The notes beneath the pieces are model-generated. The model had not been told where the DNA came from and made no database searches. It worked only from the letters and a program-made list of their open reading frames with translations. From Pseudomonas sp. PDM18 (GTDB lineage Bacteria; Pseudomonadota; Gammaproteobacteria; Pseudomonadales; Pseudomonadaceae), in NCBI RefSeq assembly GCF_014852585.1, contig NZ_JACVBX010000008.1:1-64000 (forward strand): DNA of 64,000 nucleotides, written 5' to 3'. The position numbers and the translations under genes were made by a program. Below, piece after piece: positions 1 through 7,598 of the stretch. Position 1 is the first letter of the stretch. Each line of letters begins with the position of its first letter.

Positions 1-175
1 AGTTGCGCGCGGCGCGACCGATGCCGCCGTACACCACCAGCTCCTTGGGGTTCTCGGCAACTTCCGGGTCGAGGTTGTTCATCAGCATGCGCAGCGGCGC
101 TTCGGTCAGCCAGCTCTTGGCGTTCAGTTGGGTGCCACGCGGGGCACGGATTTCGACGTCGCGGAATTTGGTCAC
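1..175 (-). CDS. hutU: urocanate hydratase, N-terminal part (runs off left edge)
   Basis: The first 58 residues are readable on the minus strand and match the urocanase N-terminus ([12 protein letters not shown], then [20 protein letters not shown]). Urocanase converts urocanate to imidazolone propionate in the cytoplasm, the second step of histidine breakdown. The start is GTG at 173-175; an AAGGAG ribosome site sits 6 bases upstream and no in-frame ATG competes. A sigma-54 promoter and HutC operator lie about 100 bases upstream. The rest of the gene, including the NAD-binding region, is outside the window. Confidence 0.95.
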   Translation of the reverse strand, partial: MTKFRDVEIRAPRGTQLNAKSWLTEAPLRMLMNNLDPEVAENPKELVVYGGIGRAARN

Positions 176-268
176 GGAAGGCTCCTTCGCTTGCTCGGAT
201 CGTTTAAGCCGGTGAGGGCTTGGCAGTTCGTTCGACAGCTTCGAAGGTTCGAAACCATCATGTCTATG

Positions 269-282
269 CTTGTATGTACAAG
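269..282. promoter_or_regulatory. HutC operator at the hutU promoter
   Basis: CTTGTATGTACAAG has perfectly inverted arms CTTGTA/TACAAG and contains the TGTA-N2-TACA core known for Pseudomonas HutC. It lies just downstream of the sigma-54 -12 element and spans the predicted hutU start point (about 276). Bound HutC should therefore block initiation until urocanate releases it. Confidence 0.85.
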
Positions 283-285
283 TAT

Positions 286-303
286 AAGCAAAGCAAGGGC
301 CAA
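286..303 (-). promoter_or_regulatory. sigma-54 promoter of hutU
   Basis: On the minus strand the sequence TTGGCCCTTGCTTTGCTT carries the -24 GG and -12 GC exactly 10 bases apart, within a TGGC...TTGC frame. The predicted start is near position 276, giving a leader of about 100 bases before hutU. Sigma-54 control of hutU, driven by CbrB or NtrC, is established in fluorescent pseudomonads; the assignment here is from the motif. Confidence 0.8.
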
Positions 304-547
304 TCTTGGCTGGGGAGGGCCTCAGTCAGTCTCGAAATAAATTCATCTTATTGATTTAAAAGGAATAAAAATTAGAAGAAGGGATTCTAGAGTAGCTGTC
401 AGCCATGGCCGTGCTTCAGACAATCGCACCAGAAGAAGGCTTCGCTGCACCGTTTCGTTGCGTTCGGTAACACCGCTCGCTACCAAGGGACACAAGTTGT
501 ATAGACAAGTTCTTTCCGAGCGGAAATGGAAGACAGCAGCGGCTGAT
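304..547. other. upstream control region of hutU, no gene
   Basis: This non-coding stretch holds an AT-rich tract (about 330-385). Within it, 344-356 read on the minus strand is AATCAATAAGATG, close to the IHF consensus WATCAANNNNTTR with one mismatch. A bend between enhancer and sigma-54 promoter would be typical. A degenerate HutC-like site is at 498-507. A TGTTAC half-site on the minus strand at 467-472 could belong to CbrB, but its partner half is missing. No credible ORF is present. Confidence 0.45.
498..507. promoter_or_regulatory. degenerate second HutC-like site
   Basis: TGTATAGACA differs from TGTA-N2-TACA by one base, and it is flanked by AAGT and AGT so that TTGT...ACAAG symmetry is partly kept. 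It lies about 225 bases upstream of the hutU start point. It could be an auxiliary operator or chance. Confidence 0.35.
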
Positions 548-619
548 GTTCGCGAGCAAGCTTGCTCCTACAACAAGCGCGCCGATGCACACCTGTAGGA
601 GCGAGCTTGCTCGCGAACC
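548..619. repeat. REP pair, inverted (REPIN type)
   Basis: Two copies of the Pseudomonas REP (TGTAGGAGCGAGCTTGC and its inverse ending GCTCCTACA) face each other about 20 bases apart. GTTCGCG ends point outward and GTAGGAG ends inward, the opposite order to the pairs at 6557 and 22153. It lies between the hutU control region and the end of the binding-protein gene. Confidence 0.85.
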
Positions 620-632
620 GCATACTGCCGCC

Positions 633-1649
633 CTACTTCAAGGCCGCATCGATCCGCGCCGCCGCCTCTGCCGTCACCCACTTCGACCACAGCTCCCGGT
701 GCTCGCGGAAGAACTTCGCCCGCACGTCCGCCACGTCCCGGTGGTGCTCGGCCATGTCCGCCAGCAGCGCGTTGAACAGCGGCAATGGCAGCTCGACCTT
801 CTCGAACACCTGCACCAGTACCGGCGCCTTGTCGTGAAAATCGCGGGACACGCCGATACTGATCTTCGCCGGCAGCGAGCGCGAGCCCTTGGGGTTGGGA
901 TCGTTGGCATCGGTCAGGGTCTTCCACGCAGCCTCGTCGAACGGTGGCTCCTCCAGCTGTACCAGCTTGAAGCGCCCCAGCAGCGGCGTCGGCGCCCAGT
1001 AATAGAAGAGCACCGGCTTGCCCTGGGCGATCGCCGAGCTGATCGCCGCATCCAGCGCAGGGCCGGCGCCGGTGCGGAAGTTTACGTAGCTGCTTTGCAG
1101 CCCATAGGCCTTGAGCTTCTGCGTGTTGACGATCTCGCAGGTCCAGCCGGTGGGGCAGTTGTAGAAGCGGCCCTTGTCCGGCTCCTCATCATCCTTGAAC
1201 AGCGCCTTGTACCTGGGCAGGTCACTGACGGATTTCAGGTCCGGCGCGACTGCCTTGATGCCCCGCTTCGCGTCGCCGTGCACCACGTAGTCCGGCACCC
1301 ACCAGCCTTCGCTGGCGCCCTTCACCGTCTCGCCTACGGAGAATACCTGGCCGGCCTTCTCCGCCTGCTGCCAGACGGTGCTGCGCCCGGCCCACTGCTC
1401 GCCGGTGACCTGGATGTCGTTCTGCTTCAGCGCGTTCTCCATGGTCACGGTGTTACCCGGCACGGCGTCGGTCTGACAGCCGTAGCCCTTCTCCAGGATG
1501 AAGCGCAGCACCTCGGTAGTGAACATGCCGCTCTCCCAGTTCAGCCCGGCGAACACCACGGGTTTCGGGTAGGGACAGCCAGCGGCAAGGGTCTGCGTGC
1601 AGAGACCGAAGGCCAGCAGCAGGGCAAACAGGCAACGGGGGGCGGACAT
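633..1649 (-). CDS. ABC transporter substrate-binding protein, OpuAC (betaine/proline) type
   Basis: A 338-residue periplasmic binding protein begins at ATG 1647-1649, preceded by GGAG. A signal peptide spans roughly residues 1-23 (hydrophobic run LFALLLAFGL, cleavage near TLAAG). The mature protein resembles OpuAC-type glycine betaine/proline binding proteins, with scattered tryptophans (FAGLNWESG, GEQWAGR, EGWWVPDYV, YYWAPTP) of the kind that form a cation box. No permease or ATPase gene is adjacent, so its membrane partners are elsewhere. Its place between hutU and hutH, divergent from hutH, suggests a histidine or urocanate role like the HutX proteins. That substrate is inference; betaine, carnitine or proline are alternatives. 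Confidence 0.8.
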   Translation of the reverse strand: MSAPRCLFALLLAFGLCTQTLAAGCPYPKPVVFAGLNWESGMFTTEVLRFILEKGYGCQTDAVPGNTVTMENALKQNDIQVTGEQWAGRSTVWQQAEKAGQVFSVGETVKGASEGWWVPDYVVHGDAKRGIKAVAPDLKSVSDLPRYKALFKDDEEPDKGRFYNCPTGWTCEIVNTQKLKAYGLQSSYVNFRTGAGPALDAAISSAIAQGKPVLFYYWAPTPLLGRFKLVQLEEPPFDEAAWKTLTDANDPNPKGSRSLPAKISIGVSRDFHDKAPVLVQVFEKVELPLPLFNALLADMAEHHRDVADVRAKFFREHRELWSKWVTAEAAARIDAALK

Positions 1650-1810
1650 GGGCGTCTCCGGGCGCGTTGGTGTCCCTTTGGGTTTAGCCGCCGATCCACG
1701 ATTTGCCCACGACCATCGGACTGGAAATGCCACCGGCGGTGACATTCACTGCCAGCAGATTCGCCGTACAGAAGGACAAAACGTACGAAGTCACAGGCTC
1801 TGGCGCGCCA

Positions 1811-1826
1811 TGGCATAGCGATTGCT
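1811..1826 (+). promoter_or_regulatory. sigma-54 promoter of hutH
   Basis: TGGCATAGCGATTGCT has -24 GG and -12 GC separated by exactly 10 bases, with TTGC intact. The predicted start is near 1837, leaving a 47-base leader before hutH. The spacing to the following HutC operator is the same as at hutU. Confidence 0.7.
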
Positions 1827-1831
1827 ATACC

Positions 1832-1841
1832 TGTATATACA
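1832..1841. promoter_or_regulatory. HutC operator at the hutH promoter
   Basis: TGTATATACA is a perfect TGTA-N2-TACA palindrome, extended as CTGTATATACAAG. It covers the predicted sigma-54 start site (about 1837), mirroring the hutU arrangement. It could also affect the divergent binding-protein gene that starts at 1649. Confidence 0.85.
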
Positions 1842-1883
1842 AGACTCGACACGGTAACACCTCACCGAATCCAGGATGCTGAC

Positions 1884-3413
1884 ATGTCCGAAACCCTGCT
1901 CCTGACGCCCGGCCAGTTCGACCTCGACCAGCTGCGCGCCATCTACCAGCAACAACCCGAATTGCGCCTTGCGGATGAATGCCGCGAAGCCATCCTGCGC
2001 AGCGCGCAGACGGTCAGCCAGATCATCGCCGACCAGCGCACCGTGTACGGCATCAACACCGGCTTCGGCCTGCTGGCGCGCACCTCCATCGCCGAGGACC
2101 AGCTAGCCACCCTGCAACGCAACCTGATCCTCTCCCACTGCACCGGCACCGGCCCACTGCTGGACGACGCCTGCGTGGCCCTGATCATGGCGCTGAAGAT
2201 CGGCTCCCTGGCGCGCGGCTTCTCCGGCGTCGGCCTGCCGGTCATCGAAACGCTGCTCAAGCTGTACAAGGCGCGGGTCTACCCGTGCATCCCGTCGCAG
2301 GGTTCGGTGGGCGCCTCCGGCGACCTCGCACCGCTGGCGCACATGTCCGCAACCTTGCTGGGCGTCGGCCAGGTCCGCCATGAAGGGCGCATCCTCGAAG
2401 CCACCGAGGGCCTCGCCATTGCCGGCGCCGAAGCACTGGTACTGGGGCCGAAGGAAGGCCTGGCGCTGATCAACGGCACTCAGGTGTCCACCGCGCTGGC
2501 CCTGCGCGGGCTGTTCGCGGCGGAGCGGCTGTTCATCTCGGCGGTAGTCGCCGGCAGCCTGACGGTCGAAGCGCTGAAAGGCTCGTTCGTGCCCTTCGAC
2601 GCACGCATCCAGGAGGTGCGTGGCCAGCCGGGGCAGATTGCGGTCGCCGCGCTGTACCGCGAGCTGCTGCACGACAGCCCGATCAACCACTCGCACATCG
2701 ACTGCAAGCGCGTGCAGGACCCGTACTCCCTGCGCTGCCAGCCACAGGTGATGGGCGCATGCCTGGATCACCTGCGCTTCGCTGCAGGCGTCTTCCTGCG
2801 CGAGGCCAACGCAGTTTCCGACAACCCGCTGGTGTTCAGCGCTGACGGCGACGTTCTGTCAGGCGGTAACTTCCACGCCGAGCCGGTGGCCATGGCCTCC
2901 GACGTGCTGGCGCTGGCGATCTCCGAGATCGGTGCGCTGTCCGAGCGGCGAATCGCCCAGCTGGTGGACCCGGCGATGTCCGGGCTGCCGGCCTTCCTGG
3001 TCAAGGAAGGCGGGCTGAACTCCGGCTTCATGATCGCTCAGGTCACCTCGGCGGCCCTGGCCTCGGAGAACAAGACCTGGGCCCACCCGGCCTCGGTGGA
3101 CAGCCTGCCGACCTCGGCGAACCAGGAAGACCACGTCTCCATGGCCACCTTCGCCGCCCGCCGCCTGCAGGACATGGCCGGCAACAGCGCCGGCGTGGTC
3201 GCCATCGAGCTGCTCGCCGCAGCGCAGGGCGTCGACTTCCACGCGCCGCTGCAAAGCTCTCCGCAGCTGCAGGAAGTGCGCACGCTGATCCGCAGCCAGG
3301 TGCCGCACTACGAGCAGGACCGCTACTTCGCCCCGGACATCGCCGCCGCGCGGGCGTGGGTGGAGGACGGGGTGATGAGCCGGTGGATCGGCTACGCACG
3401 GTTGTATTCGTAA
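1884..3413 (+). CDS. hutH: histidine ammonia-lyase
   Basis: This 509-residue enzyme deaminates L-histidine to urocanate, the first step of the hut pathway. The Ala-Ser-Gly triad that cyclises to the MIO electrophile is at residues 144-146 within [11 protein letters not shown]. Other family blocks visible are YGINTGFG (55-62) and the NPLVFSADG region. The start ATG has AGGA upstream. The gene is transcribed alone from a sigma-54/HutC promoter. hutI and hutG do not follow it; hutD converges from the other strand, so the later pathway genes must be elsewhere. Length is normal for the family. Confidence 0.97.
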   Translation: MSETLLLTPGQFDLDQLRAIYQQQPELRLADECREAILRSAQTVSQIIADQRTVYGINTGFGLLARTSIAEDQLATLQRNLILSHCTGTGPLLDDACVALIMALKIGSLARGFSGVGLPVIETLLKLYKARVYPCIPSQGSVGASGDLAPLAHMSATLLGVGQVRHEGRILEATEGLAIAGAEALVLGPKEGLALINGTQVSTALALRGLFAAERLFISAVVAGSLTVEALKGSFVPFDARIQEVRGQPGQIAVAALYRELLHDSPINHSHIDCKRVQDPYSLRCQPQVMGACLDHLRFAAGVFLREANAVSDNPLVFSADGDVLSGGNFHAEPVAMASDVLALAISEIGALSERRIAQLVDPAMSGLPAFLVKEGGLNSGFMIAQVTSAALASENKTWAHPASVDSLPTSANQEDHVSMATFAARRLQDMAGNSAGVVAIELLAAAQGVDFHAPLQSSPQLQEVRTLIRSQVPHYEQDRYFAPDIAAARAWVEDGVMSRWIGYARLYS

Positions 3414-3419
3414 CTCGGC

Positions 3420-3499
3420 GTAGGGCGCATAACGCCTCTGGCGTTATCCGCCGCCCGGTCGTGACGGCGGATAAAGCGTTCCGCTTTATGCGCCCCACG
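3420..3499. repeat. extragenic inverted repeat, GTAGGGCGCATAACGC type
   Basis: Downstream of hutH an imperfect palindrome pairs GTAGGGCGCATAACGCC...GTTATCCGCCG with CGGCGGATAAAGCGTTCCGCTTTATGCGCCCC. Elements of this look are dispersed in Pseudomonas genomes. It could fold as a long hairpin at the hutH mRNA 3' end. Confidence 0.65.
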
Positions 3500-3533
3500 G
3501 GTGCCTCCGAGCGAACAGGACAGCACGGGGCCC

Positions 3534-3616
3534 GTAGGATGCGTGGAGCACAGCGATACTCATGCGGATCACCGCACAGTGATTGATGGGTATCACTTCG
3601 CTCCACGCCATCCTAC
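3534..3616. repeat. extragenic inverted repeat, GTAGGATGCGTGGAGC type
   Basis: GTAGGATGCGTGGAGCACAG at the left end is answered by CTTCGCTCCACGCCATCCTAC at the right end, with a second inner pairing around GATACTCATG...GGGTATCAC. It is a separate dispersed-repeat family from the element just before it and lies only 35 bases away. Confidence 0.65.
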
Positions 3617-3622
3617 AAAAGC

Positions 3623-3647
3623 AAAGGGCGCCTTCCGGCGCCCTTTC
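3623..3647. terminator. terminator between hutH and hutD
   Basis: AAAGGGCGCC-TTCC-GGCGCCCTTT is a strong GC hairpin with A/T flanks on both sides. It sits directly after the hutD stop codon (minus strand) and downstream of hutH, so it can serve both converging genes. Confidence 0.8.
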
Positions 3648-3650
3648 TGC

Positions 3651-4241
3651 TCAGCGTGCTTCGAGTTCGATCACGCAGATGTCCGCACGGCCCGCCACTT
3701 TCAGCCGCCACTCGCGCAGCGCGCCGTCACCTTCGGCGATCAGGGTGTCATGCAGCCCCAGCACACCGCTGGCCGCACCCTTCAGGCTAGCGTGAACCCC
3801 CTCGCCCACGCTGAACAGCAGGACGGTCGATGCGCTGCTGAAGAAGTGCGCCGCACCCTCCAGCTTCAGCCACTGCAGCCGCGCCCGGTAGCGGGCGGGC
3901 GAATAGATCAGGTTGAAGTCGCGGATCGCGCCGCCCAGCAAGGTGCAATCCACCACGCTGGCGCCATCGAAGGCGAAGGCATCGAGCGCGCGCAAGTCGC
4001 GGGAATCGACGCCATCCACCTTCAGTCGCATGCCTTCGCCTTCCAGGACGCTGATGACACGCTGGTAACCGGTGAACGCTGAGAACGGACCGGGTGCCCC
4101 GACGTCGGCGATGGACACCCGCCAGCCGAAACCTTCCAGGCCGTCGCCGGCGTCGCGGACAATCTCGCGGGTCGTGCCCGCACCGTTTTTCCAGGGCATC
4201 GCCGGGTAGTCGGCGGCGCGCAGCAACTTGATATCGCTCAT
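3651..4241 (-). CDS. hutD: HutD family protein
   Basis: A 196-residue cupin-like protein beginning MSDIKLLRAADYPAMPWKNG, the hallmark HutD opening, and including GFGWRVSIADV and a VISVLEGEG segment. HutD is thought to damp hut pathway activity, perhaps by sensing a pathway metabolite; it is not an essential catabolic enzyme. The ATG at 4239-4241 overlaps the hutC stop by 4 bases (ATGA), so the two genes are translationally coupled in a hutC-hutD operon. It ends at the shared terminator with hutH. Confidence 0.92.
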   Translation of the reverse strand: MSDIKLLRAADYPAMPWKNGAGTTREIVRDAGDGLEGFGWRVSIADVGAPGPFSAFTGYQRVISVLEGEGMRLKVDGVDSRDLRALDAFAFDGASVVDCTLLGGAIRDFNLIYSPARYRARLQWLKLEGAAHFFSSASTVLLFSVGEGVHASLKGAASGVLGLHDTLIAEGDGALREWRLKVAGRADICVIELEAR

Positions 4242-5005
4242 GAACTGAAACGTCCCTCCAGGCGGTAGCGCGAGCCCGGATACAGCAGGCGCGCGCTGGT
4301 GACGGTATTGCGTCCGGACCAGGTGCGCCGGCGGATCAGCAGGCACGGCTCGTGGCGGTCGACGGACAGCAGCTTGCATTCCTCGGGGCTGGGCAGCACC
4401 GCCTCGACCACGTGCTCGCCCTCGCTCAAGGGCGCCACCTGCGTGAGATAGGCGAACGGCGTCTGCCCGGTGAAGTCCTGCTTGAGGTAATCCGGGGCCA
4501 CCGCCGCATTGACGTAGCGGTCCTCGATCTGCACCGGGATGTCGTTCTCGTAGTGCACGATGATCGAGTGGAAGATGCGCTGACCTTCGCGCACGTCCAG
4601 CGCCAGGGCGCGTTCGGCGCTGGCCAGCTCTTCCACCAGGCTGATCACCACCAGATGATGCTTGTGCCCGCGGGCGGTGATTTCCTCGGCGATGTTCTGC
4701 ACCTGGAACAGCGCCGACTGGCCCTTGGGCTCGGCGACGAAGGTGCCCACGCCCTGCATACGCACCAGTAGGCCGTCAGCGGTCAGCTCGCGCAGCGCGC
4801 GGTTGATGGTCATGCGGCTGACACTCAACTCTTCGACCAGCTCCGCCTCGGACGGCACGCGGTGGTGCGGCGGCCAGGTGCCGGACTGGATCTGCTGGAT
4901 GATCAGCTGCTTGACGCGGGCATACAACGGCGCGGGAATTTCCCCCATCTGCGCGGCGAGCGACGAACCCTCGGCGGGCGGGGTAGGCGTGGGCGATGCG
5001 GGCAC
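4238..5005 (-). CDS. hutC: histidine utilisation repressor HutC (GntR/UTRA)
   Basis: A 255-residue GntR-family repressor. An N-terminal winged helix-turn-helix (about residues 22-92, with VPSEAELVEELSVSRMTINR) is followed by a UTRA effector domain expected to bind urocanate. The GTG start at 5003-5005 is chosen because AAGGAG lies 7 bases upstream, which gives a normal length and avoids an unlikely upstream extension. It is divergent from hutF with an operator between them, implying autorepression. Three good operators in this window fit its known TGTA-N2-TACA target. Confidence 0.93.
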   Translation of the reverse strand: MPASPTPTPPAEGSSLAAQMGEIPAPLYARVKQLIIQQIQSGTWPPHHRVPSEAELVEELSVSRMTINRALRELTADGLLVRMQGVGTFVAEPKGQSALFQVQNIAEEITARGHKHHLVVISLVEELASAERALALDVREGQRIFHSIIVHYENDIPVQIEDRYVNAAVAPDYLKQDFTGQTPFAYLTQVAPLSEGEHVVEAVLPSPEECKLLSVDRHEPCLLIRRRTWSGRNTVTSARLLYPGSRYRLEGRFSS

Positions 5006-5116
5006 GGGAAACTCCTTGTCTGGGCGACGATGGGCGAAAGCCTGGGTCTGTCTCCGGCATGTACCGGATTCGACCGGTGCATACAAGTCCTATGGCGACC
5101 GTCGGGTGCCTGGCAG

Positions 5117-5153
5117 TTTACGGCCTCGGCAAACGTCTGTATATGTATATACA
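5117..5153 (+). promoter_or_regulatory. hutF promoter with overlapping HutC operator
   Basis: A perfect HutC site TGTATATACA lies at 5144-5153, and a near copy TGTATATGTA overlaps its left side from 5139. A sigma-70-like pair, TTTACG (5117-5122) and TATATG (5140-5145), spaced by 17, would place the operator over the -10 region. No correctly spaced sigma-54 element was found here, unlike hutU and hutH. The divergent hutC gene probably shares this control. Confidence 0.65.
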
Positions 5154-5183
5154 AATTCCAAGAACCTCGCGAGGCCTCCGCGC

Positions 5184-6548
5184 ATGTCCGTACTGTTCGC
5201 CGAATCCGCCCTGCTGCCCACCGGCTGGGCGCGCAATGTCCGCTTCGAGATCGATGCCGACGGCCTATTCACCGCGATCACCCCGGATGGCAGCGCAGAG
5301 GGCGCCGAACGGGTTTCCGGGCCAATGCTGGCGGGCATGCCGAACCTGCATTCGCACGCCTTCCAGCGCGCCATGGCGGGCCTGGCGGAAGTCGCCGGCA
5401 ATCCCAACGACAGCTTCTGGACCTGGCGCGACCTGATGTATCGCCTGGTCGGCCGCCTGTCGCCCGAGCAGGTCGGCGTCATCGCTCGCCAGCTGTACAT
5501 CGAGATGCTCAAGGCCGGTTACACCGGCGTCGCCGAATTTCACTACGTGCACCACGACGTCGACGGCAAGCCCTACGCCAACCCGGCGGAACTGGCCCTG
5601 CGCGTCAGTCAGGCCGCGACGGACGCCGGCATCGGCCTGACCTTGTTGCCGGTGCTCTACTCCCACGCAGGCTTCGGCGGCCAGGCACCCAGTGAAAGCC
5701 AGCGCCGCTTCATCAACAGCACCGAAAACTACCTGAAGCTGATCGACGGCCTGCGCGCGCACCTGGCGACCCGGCCGCAGCAGGGCGTGGGACTGTGCTT
5801 CCACTCCCTGCGCGCAGTAACCCCGCAGCAGATCACCGAGGTGCTGGGCGCTGACTCCAGCGGTTGCCCGGTGCACATCCACATCGCCGAGCAGCAGAAG
5901 GAAGTCGACGACTGCCTGGCCTGGAGCGGCCGTCGCCCGCTGCAGTGGCTGTACGAGAACGTCGAGGTGGACGAGCGCTGGTGCCTGGTCCACGCGACCC
6001 ATGCCGAACCCGACGAAGTGACGGCCATGGCCCGCAGCGGCGCGGTGGCCGGCCTTTGCCTGACCACCGAGGCGAACCTGGGCGACGGCATCTTCCCGGC
6101 GGTGGATTACCTCGCCCAGCACGGCCGCTTCGGCATCGGCTCGGACAGCCATGTATCGCTCAGCGTGGTCGAGGAACTGCGTTGGCTGGAATACGGCCAG
6201 CGCCTGCGCGACCAGCGCCGCAACCGCCTCTATGGCCAGGACCAGCCGATGGTCGGCCGTACTCTGTTCGACGCGGCGTTGGCCGGCGGCGCCCAGGCCC
6301 TTGGCCAACCCAGCGGCGAATTGACAGTGGGCAAGCGTGCCGACCTACTGGTACTCGATGGCGGCGATCCTTACCTGCAGACCGCCCGTGGCGACGCCAT
6401 TCTCAACCGCTGGCTGTTCGCCGGCGGTGATCGACAGGTGCGCGACGTGATGGTCGCTGGGCAATGGCGCGTGCGCGATGGCCGGCATGCGCTGGAAGAA
6501 CAGAGCGCCCGCGACTTCGCCCACGTGCTGCGCGAGCTACTGGACTGA
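5184..6548 (+). CDS. hutF: formimidoylglutamate deiminase
   Basis: A 454-residue amidohydrolase that deiminates N-formimino-L-glutamate to N-formyl-L-glutamate and ammonia, the five-step Pseudomonas variant of the pathway. The metal-binding HxH is at residues 56-58 in GMPNLHSHAFQR. Further conserved pieces are VHIHIAEQQKEVDDC, LVHATHAEPDE and GSDSHVSLS, which supply the later His and Asp ligands. The ATG at 5184 follows a weak GAGG. It is monocistronic, divergent from hutC, and ends before a REP pair and terminator. Its presence implies that hutG (formylglutamate deformylase) exists elsewhere. Confidence 0.96.
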   Translation: MSVLFAESALLPTGWARNVRFEIDADGLFTAITPDGSAEGAERVSGPMLAGMPNLHSHAFQRAMAGLAEVAGNPNDSFWTWRDLMYRLVGRLSPEQVGVIARQLYIEMLKAGYTGVAEFHYVHHDVDGKPYANPAELALRVSQAATDAGIGLTLLPVLYSHAGFGGQAPSESQRRFINSTENYLKLIDGLRAHLATRPQQGVGLCFHSLRAVTPQQITEVLGADSSGCPVHIHIAEQQKEVDDCLAWSGRRPLQWLYENVEVDERWCLVHATHAEPDEVTAMARSGAVAGLCLTTEANLGDGIFPAVDYLAQHGRFGIGSDSHVSLSVVEELRWLEYGQRLRDQRRNRLYGQDQPMVGRTLFDAALAGGAQALGQPSGELTVGKRADLLVLDGGDPYLQTARGDAILNRWLFAGGDRQVRDVMVAGQWRVRDGRHALEEQSARDFAHVLRELLD

Positions 6549-6556
6549 CAGAACCT

Positions 6557-6628
6557 TGTAGGAGCGAGCTTGCTCGCGAACCTGCACGGCACGGAGCTAT
6601 GCCGTTCGCGAGCAAGCTCGCTCCTACG
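6557..6628. repeat. REP pair (REPIN) after hutF
   Basis: TGTAGGAGCGAGCTTGCTCG and its inverse GCAAGCTCGCTCCTACGA flank a spacer of about 22 bases containing GGCACGGAG. The GTAGGAG ends point outward. The same family occurs at 548, 22153 and 36872. Confidence 0.88.
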
Positions 6629-6652
6629 AAAAGCGGCCCGGACCCCTTCCAT

Positions 6653-6680
6653 GAAAAAACGCCCCTCGGGGCGTTTTTTC
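6653..6680. terminator. bidirectional terminator hutF / lipocalin
   Basis: GAAAAAACGCCCC-TC-GGGGCGTTTTTTC is a near-perfect intrinsic terminator with T runs on both strands. It serves hutF from the left and the lipocalin gene, whose stop is at 6682, from the right. Confidence 0.9.
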
Positions 6681-6681
6681 G

Positions 6682-7233
6682 TCAGGGCGCGGTGGAGGGT
6701 TCCCCCGCCCGCCAGATCAGGTCGTCAGTCTGGTAGCCGCGCTCGTGGGCCAGTTCCAGCAGCTTCATGCGGGTGGCATCCGGCACCACCGGCTGGCGCG
6801 AGAGCAGCCAGAGGTATTCGCGGTTGGGGTTGCCGACCAGCGCGGTCTGGTAGTCGTCGTCGACATAGAGCACCCAGTAGTCGCCCTTGGCGAGGCCGGG
6901 GAAGATCCGCGAGAAAGTGTTGTCGAAGCGCACCCAGAGCTTGTCGGTGCGGCCCGGCACCTGCGCCTCGGCGCGGCCGGTGGCCTGGTCCCATTCGCCA
7001 TCCTTCGTCAGGCAGCGATTGGTCACCGCAATACTGGCATCGTCCTGCAGACGGTAGTGCGCTTCGGACTGCGCGCAGTGGCGCTGGAAGAACATCGGCT
7101 TGCGCGCCAACTCGTACCAGGTGCCCTCGTAGCGCTTGAGGTCGACCTGCGCGGTCTGCGGCGGTTGCTGGGTAGAACCGGCGCAACCGCTCAGCGCGAC
7201 GAGGCAGGCCAGCCAGGTGATGGATCGACGCAT
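6682..7233 (-). CDS. blc: lipocalin family outer-membrane lipoprotein
   Basis: A 183-residue bacterial lipocalin (Blc). A lipoprotein signal ends at LSGC (Cys17). The mature barrel starts with the diagnostic YEGTWYELARKPMFFQ and contains GDYWVLYVDDDYQTALVG, characteristic of the Blc barrel. Blc binds lysophospholipids or fatty acids at the outer membrane under stress. The gene is the last of a leftward row (fbp, DUF924, small lipoprotein, blc), but gaps of 37-73 bases leave the operon extent open. Confidence 0.93.
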   Translation of the reverse strand: MRRSITWLACLVALSGCAGSTQQPPQTAQVDLKRYEGTWYELARKPMFFQRHCAQSEAHYRLQDDASIAVTNRCLTKDGEWDQATGRAEAQVPGRTDKLWVRFDNTFSRIFPGLAKGDYWVLYVDDDYQTALVGNPNREYLWLLSRQPVVPDATRMKLLELAHERGYQTDDLIWRAGEPSTAP

Positions 7234-7270
7234 TCGCTTCTCCTTGGCTGCCTGCCCTGCCAGGGCAGAA

Positions 7271-7525
7271 TTACTTCAGGCCCTGGGCGGAGAACAGCAG
7301 CACTTTGTCGCCGGCGTACTGGATGCTGATGAAGGCTTTCTCATCACCCCAGGTGCAGCTGGAAACACCCAGTGCGCCGGAGCATTCGGTGGGCTTGCCG
7401 AGCAGGTCCTCGACTTCGGCCTTGCTCATGCCGGTTTTGATCTTGGAATAGTTCTCCTGGTTCACTTTGCTGCAAGCGGCCAGGACGACACAGAACGCGA
7501 CGAGCGCGAGGCGGCGGAAGGACAT
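7271..7525 (-). CDS. small lipoprotein, DUF3862/BamE-like fold
   Basis: An 84-residue protein with a lipoprotein signal ending at LAAC (Cys18), then NYSKIKTGMSKAEVEDLLGKP. That turn-helix signature is shared by SmpA/BamE-like and DUF3862 proteins. Two further cysteines (ECSG, SSCTWG) could form a disulfide. The ATG at 7523-7525 is preferred over one four codons upstream because TGGAG sits 7 bases before it. Function is unknown; an envelope role is likely from the signal. Confidence 0.8.
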   Translation of the reverse strand: MSFRRLALVAFCVVLAACSKVNQENYSKIKTGMSKAEVEDLLGKPTECSGALGVSSCTWGDEKAFISIQYAGDKVLLFSAQGLK

Positions 7526-7598
7526 CGACAACTCCATTGTTTGGGGGGCAGGCCAACAAGCTTGGCACAAGGCGACCAGTTCGGCCGCCGGGTTGGAG

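Noticed and set aside
467-472. CbrB-binding site upstream of hutU
   Set aside because: Only one TGTTAC half is present; the inverted partner at the expected distance is absent.
5111-5124. Sigma-54 promoter for hutF (TGGCAG...GGC)
   Set aside because: GG to GC spacing is 9 instead of 10, no TTGC is present, and the HutC operator would not lie at +1.
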